Assembly: GCA_964404895.1 (NCBI GenBank)
Contig: CAYOLV010000004.1
Span: forward strand, 248,001-312,000
Source of the DNA: JBGSUZ01 sp964404895
GTDB taxonomy: Bacteria > Bacillota > Clostridia > Peptostreptococcales > Acidaminobacteraceae
DNA length: 64,000 bases
Reading direction: 5' to 3'
How positions within the stretch are numbered: position 1 is the first letter of the stretch; every line of letters begins with the position of its first letter. Under the pieces are notes generated by a model. It did no database searches and was not told the origin of the DNA. It saw nothing but the letters and a program-made list of their open reading frames with translations. A program made the translations under genes and the position numbers. This document shows positions 57,937 to 64,000 of the stretch, piece by piece.

Positions 57937-59451
57937 CTAGAGGCTATAAATCTCTGTAAATTTATTTTTAAGGTACTCCACGTAGTATTTCGGATTAAAG
58001 GCTTCTCCAGTTACTTTTTCAATTAATTCCTCAGGACCATAGACCATTCCATGCTGATGAACCTTTTGTCCTAACCAATGATGAATTCGAGTAAAGTCAC
58101 CTTTCTCTAAGTCTTCAAATACTGGGAACTCTTTTTTCATGTAGACTAAAAGTTGGGCTGCATAAGCATTTCCAAGGGCGTAAGATGGGAAATAGCCCAC
58201 AAGGCCTGCCGCCCAGTGTACATCTTGTAGAACGCCACTTGAGTGGTTAGGCGGTTTAATACCTAGATATTCTTCCATCTTCTTATTCCATTCATTTGAA
58301 AGCTCATCTGCACTGATTTTACCAGTCAATAAATCCTTTTCTAATTCATAACGCACCATAATATGAAGCGGGTAAGTCAGTTCGTCAGCTTCAATTCTAA
58401 TCAGAGAAGATTCTACTGTATTGATGGCTTTATGGAAATGATCTATGCTGACGCCTTCAAGAGCTGGGGCAAAAGCTTGGCTCAATTCTGCATACAAAGG
58501 CTTCCAGAACTCAATGCTTCTACCAAAGACATTTTCATACATTCTAGATTGAGATTCATGCATAGCCGCCGACGCACCATTTCTAAGACCTCTGTCTTCT
58601 AATGTCTCGTCTTGTTGCTGTTCATATATGCCGTGACCGCCTTCGTGAGCGGTGCTAAAGATTGCCGACATAAAATTGTTTTCCATATAATGGGTCGTAA
58701 TTCTCACGTCGTGTTGAGTCAATCCATTGGTAAAAGGATGCTCACTTTCAGCCAAAACGCCACGGTCTAAATCGTAACCAATATGGTTAAGGACACGTCT
58801 TGATATGAGGTCTTGCTTGTCCTTTGCCACAAATTCAGTTGTAAACTCAAAAGTTTCAGGATTTTTTGCCTTGGCTTCATTGATTTTTTTAAGCAATGGA
58901 ACGATTTCCTCTCTCAATTCTTTGAAGAAAACGTCTAATTTTGCTACAGTCATGCCGGGTTCGAAATCTTCAAGAAGGGCATTATAAGGATGTTCCTCAT
59001 AGCCGTAATAGTCTGCAAATTTTCTAAGGGTTTCAAATATTACGCCATAGGTACCTTTAAAACTTTCAAAATCGTTTTGCTCTTTAGCCGTTTCCCAGTC
59101 CATTTCTGATTTTCCAAGAAGCTCAACAAAAGCGACATACTCTTCTTTTGGTATTTTTTCCATTCTCTCAATGGTTTTTTTCCATTCTCTGACCATGGCA
59201 CGGTCTCTGATGTCAGAGATTTCTTCTGACTTGCTTGCCGCGTGAAATACCGCTGTTCTCAGCTCAGGGTCGGTCACAATCTTATAGGACTCTCCTGCAA
59301 GGATTCCTGCGTATTGATACTTTTTATCGTATCCTTTTTGTGGAGATTTAGTTGCTGCCGAATCCCAGCCAATCAAACCACTCACATAGCCATACGCGTT
59401 CTGTTTCATCGTTTGTTCCTTGATGTAATTCAAATGCTTTTCTAGTGTCAT
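57937..59451 (-). CDS. carboxypeptidase, family M32 (Taq type)
   Basis: A 504-aa cytoplasmic metallocarboxypeptidase. The zinc motif HEGGHGIYEQQ is the M32 signature (HEXXH), and the following NGASAAMHESQSRMYENVFG gives the third ligand Glu. Also conserved: GLTQHDVRITTHYMENNF and SLIRIEADELTYPLHIMVRYE. Length is typical. GAGGAGG precedes the ATG. It releases C-terminal amino acids from peptides and probably works with the M29 aminopeptidase in peptide turnover. It follows the cheD gene by about 18 bp on the same strand. Confidence 0.95.
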   Translation of the reverse strand: MTLEKHLNYIKEQTMKQNAYGYVSGLIGWDSAATKSPQKGYDKKYQYAGILAGESYKIVTDPELRTAVFHAASKSEEISDIRDRAMVREWKKTIERMEKIPKEEYVAFVELLGKSEMDWETAKEQNDFESFKGTYGVIFETLRKFADYYGYEEHPYNALLEDFEPGMTVAKLDVFFKELREEIVPLLKKINEAKAKNPETFEFTTEFVAKDKQDLISRRVLNHIGYDLDRGVLAESEHPFTNGLTQHDVRITTHYMENNFMSAIFSTAHEGGHGIYEQQQDETLEDRGLRNGASAAMHESQSRMYENVFGRSIEFWKPLYAELSQAFAPALEGVSIDHFHKAINTVESSLIRIEADELTYPLHIMVRYELEKDLLTGKISADELSNEWNKKMEEYLGIKPPNHSSGVLQDVHWAAGLVGYFPSYALGNAYAAQLLVYMKKEFPVFEDLEKGDFTRIHHWLGQKVHQHGMVYGPEELIEKVTGEAFNPKYYVEYLKNKFTEIYSL

Positions 59452-59469
59452 AACGACGCCTCCTCAAAT

Positions 59470-59994
59470 TTATAAAAAAATAATTTCTTCCATCTCTTTG
59501 TGGTGCTTGGTCAAGTCGATTTTGCGAATGACCACTTTGCCTTCGTCTAGGTGAAATTGAATACGTCTGCTATACGCCCCGCCACTTGAAACTTTAATAT
59601 GGTAAATCCCTTTTTCCTTTAAAAGCCGCAAGGCTGAAGCGATATTTTTTTCACCCACATGATAATAATCAAAATTTGAAGTTGCACCGCCCACCACCAG
59701 TGCTCTTAGTTTTTTAGGATCCAAACTTGAGTGAATCATTTGGTCAATGAGAATTTCAATGACTTCATGTTCTGAATATCTTTTTTTGTTCAAACGTTGA
59801 TTATGGGAAGTATACTCAACATCGGTAGGTTTGGTGGGCAATAAAAAATGATTTAACCCTCCTGTATGGGTGGCAGGATCCCACAAACAGATGCCCACAC
59901 AAGAGCCTAAAGTGGTTCCCAAAATAACCGTACCATTCTTGACAATCCATTCATCAATACCAATCAAATGATAGTGCTTCTCTATTGTCTTCAT
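59470..59994 (-). CDS. cheD: chemoreceptor glutamine deamidase CheD
   Basis: A 174-aa enzyme that deamidates glutamines in chemoreceptors and interacts with CheC in Gram-positives. Seen: GTTLGSCVGICLWDPATHTG with catalytic Cys32, NHFLLPTKP with His49, LVVGGATSNF, and VGEKNIASALRLL. Length is typical. AAGGAG lies a few bases before the ATG. It is a lone chemotaxis gene; no other che or flagellar gene is in the window, so its partners must be elsewhere. Confidence 0.93.
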   Translation of the reverse strand: MKTIEKHYHLIGIDEWIVKNGTVILGTTLGSCVGICLWDPATHTGGLNHFLLPTKPTDVEYTSHNQRLNKKRYSEHEVIEILIDQMIHSSLDPKKLRALVVGGATSNFDYYHVGEKNIASALRLLKEKGIYHIKVSSGGAYSRRIQFHLDEGKVVIRKIDLTKHHKEMEEIIFL

Positions 59995-60059
59995 AGAGAC
60001 TCCTTACTGGGCACAGCCCTGACCTTGACCTCGAACTCAGAACAAACGTATTTTATTGA

Positions 60060-60089
60060 TTGTTATTTCCCATTGGTCTGTGATATACT
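60060..60089 (+). promoter_or_regulatory. promoter of the SEC-C protein gene
   Basis: -35 TTGTTA (60060-60065), 18-base spacer, extended -10 TGA-TATACT (TATACT at 60084-60089). The start codon follows 35 bp downstream. Confidence 0.65.
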
Positions 60090-60123
60090 GGTTTAGCTAA
60101 TGCATTATGAAAGGGTGAATATT

Positions 60124-60645
60124 ATGTCTTTATTCCAAGAATGGGAAAAGCGTGCTGCCAGAGAGATGAACCAAAATGAATATCAAGCTTTCTGGAAGGA
60201 CTACTTATTAAAAGAACAAAAAAACTATGAGATGATCATCGAATCGAAAAATAATCGTCTTGAAGGGCCTATTGAAACACTTGCAGCTTCATTTGACATG
60301 GATGCTGTCACTTTCGTCGGTTTCCTCGACGGTATCAATACAAGCCTTGAGACAGAACTCGATTTATCATCCCTTGAATCCGACAGCGTTTTAGCATCAG
60401 AAGTCAACTGGGAAAAACTTTACTTCAACATGTTGGATGCAAAAGCTGAATGGCTTTACAACATCGAATCATGGAATGGCATCTTAACAGATGAACGTCG
60501 TAGAGAAATCAAAAAAGAATACAACATCAGCAAGACAGTCATCAAAGGCGAGAAAATCGGCAGAAATGACCCATGTCATTGCGGTAGCGGCAAGAAATAT
60601 AAAAAATGCTGTATGGCAAAAGACGAAGCTTCAGAAGAAGAATAG
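60124..60645 (+). CDS. SEC-C metal-binding motif protein
   Basis: A 173-aa soluble protein. Residues ~1-140 are helical, rich in acidic residues and without a known domain. The last part carries the SEC-C motif GRNDPCHCGSGKKYKKCC, which binds one zinc through three Cys and one His/Cys and, in SecA, contacts SecB and ribosomes. Similar stand-alone proteins are widespread in Clostridia without a known role. The start is the ATG at 60124 (MSLFQEWEKRAA) after AAAGGGTG; an ATG 8 codons upstream lies within that leader. Confidence 0.85.
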   Translation: MSLFQEWEKRAAREMNQNEYQAFWKDYLLKEQKNYEMIIESKNNRLEGPIETLAASFDMDAVTFVGFLDGINTSLETELDLSSLESDSVLASEVNWEKLYFNMLDAKAEWLYNIESWNGILTDERRREIKKEYNISKTVIKGEKIGRNDPCHCGSGKKYKKCCMAKDEASEEE

Positions 60646-60669
60646 TCACAACTTAACATTCAGCCAACT

Positions 60670-60706
60670 TAGAAGAAGTCCTCGTCGGACTTCTTCTTTT
60701 ATTTTT
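60670..60706 (+). terminator. terminator after the SEC-C protein gene
   Basis: AGAAGAAGTCC pairs with GGACTTCTTCT around TCGTC, followed by TTTATTTTT. Plus-strand intrinsic terminator between convergent genes. Confidence 0.88.
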
Positions 60707-60729
60707 GTTCTTGACACTATTTCACCATT

Positions 60730-61443
60730 TTATAGCTCAGTTTCAATAATCCCTTTAATCCTCTCCGTCAACTCCACTGTATCCTGCCCCTCATAAGCCT
60801 CTGGCATAATTGCTGGGTGTATGACCACCTTTACAAGGGAAGGCTTAATGGCATATGAACCCTTAGGCATCATATGAATTGACCCGTTTATGGTAATCGG
60901 AATAATAGGTACAGCTGGTTTCGTTCCTAGTTTTAATGCTCCAGGCTTGAACTCAAGCAACTTGCCGTCAAGACTTCTCGTCCCCTCTGGGAAAATCACC
61001 ATGGAAGTTCCGCCTTTTAGGTTGCGAATCCCTTCATTAATAGCGGCTGCAGATTGTCTAAGGTTGTCGCGGTTCATGAATACACATTGAATGTGCTTCA
61101 TCCATCGACTGACAAGAGGCATTTTTTCAATGCTGTCTTTTGCGATGAAACCCTTTCGCCCTGGAATATGCCCTAAGAGAATGGGAATGTCAAAGTTGCC
61201 CTGATGATTGGAAACATATAGGACAGGTCTGTCTGGCAACAAATTTTCAAGCCCAGTGACTTCCACTTTGCAACCAGCTACTTTCAATAGACTGAGAGCC
61301 CATTTCTGAATTTCAGGGGCCACAAAGGCGTTTCTTTCTTCAATACGCTCCTCTGCAACCAATCGATCCATTTTTCTCAATTTCGGATAAGCAAGTCCTT
61401 GATAAATCCAAAAGTAAATAAACCAAATCAATGTTCTAAACAT
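60730..61443 (-). CDS. plsC: 1-acyl-sn-glycerol-3-phosphate acyltransferase
   Basis: A 237-aa membrane-associated acyltransferase making phosphatidic acid from lysophosphatidate and acyl-ACP or acyl-CoA. Motif I NHQGNFD (catalytic His-x4-Asp) and motif III FPEGTRS are intact, with IAKDSIEKMPLVSRWMKHI between them. A short N-terminal hydrophobic helix (FRTLIWFIYFWIYQGLA) anchors it. AGGAG lies about nine bases before the ATG. It converges on the SEC-C gene with a terminator between. Length is typical. Confidence 0.93.
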   Translation of the reverse strand: MFRTLIWFIYFWIYQGLAYPKLRKMDRLVAEERIEERNAFVAPEIQKWALSLLKVAGCKVEVTGLENLLPDRPVLYVSNHQGNFDIPILLGHIPGRKGFIAKDSIEKMPLVSRWMKHIQCVFMNRDNLRQSAAAINEGIRNLKGGTSMVIFPEGTRSLDGKLLEFKPGALKLGTKPAVPIIPITINGSIHMMPKGSYAIKPSLVKVVIHPAIMPEAYEGQDTVELTERIKGIIETEL

Positions 61444-61462
61444 GCTGTCAATCTCCTCTCAA

Positions 61463-61492
61463 CTTAAAAATAGACCAAAACTGAGTTTTGGA
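61463..61492 (-). terminator. second terminator-like hairpin after the STAS-like gene
   Basis: CCAAAAC pairs with GTTTTGG around a three-base loop; the minus strand continues TCTATTTTT. It lies between the first terminator at 61537 and plsC. Confidence 0.5.
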
Positions 61493-61536
61493 CCATCTCA
61501 AAAGAATTATACCTAATTTAAGGACAATACAGCAAG

Positions 61537-61560
61537 TAAAAAAGGGGGTGATTCCCCCCT
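61537..61560 (-). terminator. terminator overlapping the stop codon region of the STAS-like gene
   Basis: GGGGG pairs with CCCCC around a short loop and is followed on the minus strand by six T. Its upstream arm begins inside the TAG stop codon. Confidence 0.85.
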
Positions 61561-61924
61561 ATTTTAAACTATCCAGCCATTTCTCAACGGCTTTGTCATC
61601 ATAAAACATTAAAAAGCTTCGATTTGACAATTGTGCTGCAGATTCAATGGCCGCTCTTGCTACAAAAGTACAGTTGTAAATTGCAGATGCGCCTATATAC
61701 GGTTTGTTCGTTTCACAAATTTTGCCAAAGTGCTTCATCACTTGGTGGTCAAAAATAGTTTGGTCTGCATTGGTGACGACAATAATATTTTTTTCATTGC
61801 GATCTTTGATTAACTCATGGGAAAAATTTAAAAATTTCATTAGCTCTGCCTGTTTTAAATGAGAAAAATCTTGCTTTAAAACAGTTCTGCCATTAATATC
61901 GGTCCATTCAAAACGATTGATCAT
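61559..61924 (-). CDS. small protein, possibly STAS/SpoIIAA-like
   Basis: A 121-aa soluble alpha/beta protein. Alternating strands and helices (NIIVVTNADQTIFDHQVM; ASAIYNCTFVARAAIESAAQ; RSFLMFYDDKAVEKWLDSL) resemble the SpoIIAA/STAS-like fold of some small bacterial proteins, but no active-site motif is clear, so the link is tentative. A purine-rich site precedes the ATG. It has its own terminator. No partner gene is nearby. Confidence 0.55.
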   Translation of the reverse strand: MINRFEWTDINGRTVLKQDFSHLKQAELMKFLNFSHELIKDRNEKNIIVVTNADQTIFDHQVMKHFGKICETNKPYIGASAIYNCTFVARAAIESAAQLSNRSFLMFYDDKAVEKWLDSLK

Positions 61925-62095
61925 GATACACCTCCGGAATATAATCCCTCCACCATTTTACATTTTTTTAACCTACTTACTATATATCGCTTATCGTTAA
62001 AGGCTAAACAAATATTTTTGTCGAATTTTGACAGCTTTCTGTGTTAGACTAGAGGCAGACTTTACTACCACGAAATAAGAAATTGAGGAATAATT

Positions 62096-64000
62096 ATGTT
62101 AATCATGCAAATTGAAAATTTAAAGAAAAGTTACGGCGAACGTCAACTCTTTGACGCTGTGAGTTTCAGCATACATGAAGGCGATAAAATTGGTTTAATT
62201 GGCGTCAACGGCACGGGTAAAACCTCTTTGCTTAATGCCCTCGCTAACATTGAACCTGCCGATTCAGGCAGCGTTACTCTGCCAAGAGGCATGAAAGTCT
62301 CTTACCTTTCCCAAAACCCCGAGTTTCGACCTGACCAAACTGTCATTGAAGCTATTTTTGAAGGATCTTCTCCCCTTCTAACTCTTATTCGGGACTATGA
62401 GAGTGCACTGGAACATTTGGAAAATGACCCTGAGAATGAAAAACTTCAAAAGCAAGCCTTGAGCCTTCAAAATCGGATGGATCTAGAAGGGGCATGGGAA
62501 ATTGAAAGCCAAATTAAGACAATCTTGACCCAGCTCAACATCCATGACTTTGACAAGCCCATGGGACAGCTTTCAGGGGGGCAAAAGAAAAGAGTTGCCT
62601 TAGCAGAAGCTTTAATTTCTGACAGCCAGCTTTTAATTTTAGACGAGCCAACCAACCATATGGACAGCCAAACTGTGGAATGGCTTGAAAGTGCTTTAAA
62701 ACAAAGAAAAGGTGCTTTACTGATGGTTACCCATGACCGTTACTTCCTCGACCGAGTGGTCAATAAGACCATCGAACTGGATCAGGGTAAACTTTATTCT
62801 TATACGGGAAACTACGCGTGGTTTGTAGAACAAAAAGCCCTTCGACAAGAACTAGACTCTGCCGTAGCAAGAAAGCGACAAAGCCTGTTCAAGAGTGAAT
62901 TGGAGTGGATTCGCGCTGGGGCACAAGCCCGTTCTACAAAACAGAAAGCTCGTATTGATCGTTTTGAAAACCTAAAGGATCAAATATCAGGCCAAGGGCA
63001 ATTGGAAAAAATGGATATTTCCGTAGCCCATAGTCGATTAGGTTCAAAAATTATAGAAATGGAAAACGTAGGCAAGTCTTTTGGAGATCAAGTGATTGTA
63101 AAAGATTTCACCTATACCATGGTAAAATCTGATCGCATTGGTATTGTTGGCCCTAGCGGCATTGGTAAAACTACCCTGCTCAAACTCATTATTGGTGAAC
63201 TTGAGCCTGATCTCGGCAATGTGGCCAGAGGCATTACCGTAAATGTAGGCTACTTCTCACAAGAATCTGCCCATCTCCCAGAAGACAAGCGGGCTATTGA
63301 CTGGATTCGGGACACCGCAGAATTTGTCACCACAGGAGACGGCACGAAAATCAGCGCCTCCCAAATGATGGAGCGTTTCCTCTTTGACAGCCACATGCAG
63401 TACACTTATATTGGGAGACTTTCAGGCGGAGAGCAAAGACGACTTTACCTGCTCCAAGTTCTCATGGCCTCTCCAAATGTACTTATTTTAGATGAACCGA
63501 CCAACGACCTAGATATAGACACTTTGAAAGTCCTCGAAAACTATTTAGACGATTTCCAAGGGGCTGTCATTGTCATTTCCCATGACAGATATTTCTTAGA
63601 CCGTACCTGCGAACGGATTTGGTCTTTCAACGGCGGTGGCGAAATTGCCAACCATACAGGGAATTACAGCGAGTATTTAGAACATATTAAAATTCCCGTG
63701 TACTCCGATGAGGATCACGGCAGAACACTAAATCACCAGGGCAAAAAAACGGGCTCTGGCAAAAATTCTGATTCTAAAAACCAAGGCAACTCTTCAGCGC
63801 TAGAAGTTTCCGATCAAGACAATTCTGGCCTTGATGCTTCTGGAGAAGCTCGACAAAAGCTGACCTTCAAGGAACAACATGAGCTTAAATCTATTGACTT
63901 GGAAGTTCAGTCTTTGGAAGAACAATTGACTCAGTTGGAAATTGATATGGAAAAAGCCGCAACCGATTTTACAAAACTCGCAGAGTTAAGTCAAAAAAAA
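62096..64000 (+). CDS. ABC-F family ATPase (partial, runs off the window)
   Basis: 635 codons are visible without a stop. Two ABC cassettes: Walker A GVNGTGKTSLLNAL and GPSGIGKTTLLKLI, signatures QLSGGQKKRVALAEAL and RLSGGEQRRLYLLQVL, Walker B LLILDEPTNHMD and VLILDEPTNDLD, H-loops VTHDRYFLD and ISHDRYFLD. A linker of ~80 residues joins them (ARKRQSLFKSELEWIRAG). After the second cassette comes a low-complexity segment and a charged coiled coil (EEQLTQLEIDMEKAAT). This is the Uup/YfmR-like ABC-F group, which acts on ribosomes rather than transporting. GAGG lies about seven bases before the ATG. The C-terminus is missing. Confidence 0.95.
   Translation, partial: MLIMQIENLKKSYGERQLFDAVSFSIHEGDKIGLIGVNGTGKTSLLNALANIEPADSGSVTLPRGMKVSYLSQNPEFRPDQTVIEAIFEGSSPLLTLIRDYESALEHLENDPENEKLQKQALSLQNRMDLEGAWEIESQIKTILTQLNIHDFDKPMGQLSGGQKKRVALAEALISDSQLLILDEPTNHMDSQTVEWLESALKQRKGALLMVTHDRYFLDRVVNKTIELDQGKLYSYTGNYAWFVEQKALRQELDSAVARKRQSLFKSELEWIRAGAQARSTKQKARIDRFENLKDQISGQGQLEKMDISVAHSRLGSKIIEMENVGKSFGDQVIVKDFTYTMVKSDRIGIVGPSGIGKTTLLKLIIGELEPDLGNVARGITVNVGYFSQESAHLPEDKRAIDWIRDTAEFVTTGDGTKISASQMMERFLFDSHMQYTYIGRLSGGEQRRLYLLQVLMASPNVLILDEPTNDLDIDTLKVLENYLDDFQGAVIVISHDRYFLDRTCERIWSFNGGGEIANHTGNYSEYLEHIKIPVYSDEDHGRTLNHQGKKTGSGKNSDSKNQGNSSALEVSDQDNSGLDASGEARQKLTFKEQHELKSIDLEVQSLEEQLTQLEIDMEKAATDFTKLAELSQKK

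Overview
The window looks like a chromosomal segment from an anaerobic, low-GC Gram-positive bacterium of the class Clostridia. Supporting signs are AGGAGG-type ribosome-binding sites with frequent GTG and TTG starts, the AddAB nuclease pair in place of RecBCD, a Bacillus-type LexA (SOS) box, the acpS-nnr-alr-endoAI-endoA gene order, a PPi-type phosphofructokinase, and a sensor-like [FeFe]-hydrogenase gene set. A genus cannot be fixed from the sequence alone. No rRNA, tRNA, CRISPR array, insertion sequence or prophage was seen. Of 58 coding regions called, 53 are on the minus strand; the ABC-F gene at the right edge runs off the window.

Layout from left to right. 1-4.7 kb: a lone HTH/TPR-like regulator (+), a small zinc ribbon protein, a methyltransferase, a two-gene chromate-type transporter and an M29 aminopeptidase. 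4.7-7.6 kb: a four-gene unit with two TadE-like pseudopilins, a DUF5702 protein and a divergent Ser/Thr-kinase-like protein, but no Tad secretion genes. 7.9-20.1 kb: a run of twelve closely spaced genes, uvrB-uvrA-membrane protein-uvrC-[2Fe-2S] protein-tmk followed by DRTGG / ATPase / [FeFe]-hydrogenase-like / DRTGG / PHP / ATPase. It starts at a strong promoter with a consensus LexA box and has no obvious internal terminator. 20.2-24.3 kb: ftsE-ftsX-M23 peptidase-ctpA (cell-wall remodelling), divergent from a 5-formyl-THF cyclo-ligase gene. 25.3-30.1 kb: HD-GYP-like protein, S1-domain protein and Lon-type protease. 30.3-34.9 kb: a YjeM-type permease, a split transketolase and a TagA-type glycosyltransferase. 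35.0-39.5 kb: acpS, NAD(P)HX repair, alanine racemase, the EndoAI/EndoA pair and a secreted protein. 39.6-47.1 kb: full-length transketolase, a 0.6-kb intergenic region with tandem repeats and a large cloverleaf-like inverted repeat, pseudouridine catabolism (psuK, psuG), CysQ, a PLP aminotransferase and an ECF S-component. 47.2-54.2 kb: addA and addB. 54.3-64 kb: mostly single genes (toroid-like protein, DUF1461, PFK, M32 carboxypeptidase, CheD, SEC-C protein, PlsC, small STAS-like protein, ABC-F ATPase).

Functional themes are DNA repair (uvrABC, addAB), envelope growth (ftsEX with a LytM peptidase, ctpA, alr, tagA, plsC), pentose-phosphate and glycolytic carbon flow (two transketolases, PFK), nucleoside salvage, and signalling. 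The least-explained items are the orphan pseudopilin/kinase unit with its paired palindromic operators, the sensor-type hydrogenase module apparently co-transcribed with SOS repair genes, and the cloverleaf element at 41863-41990.
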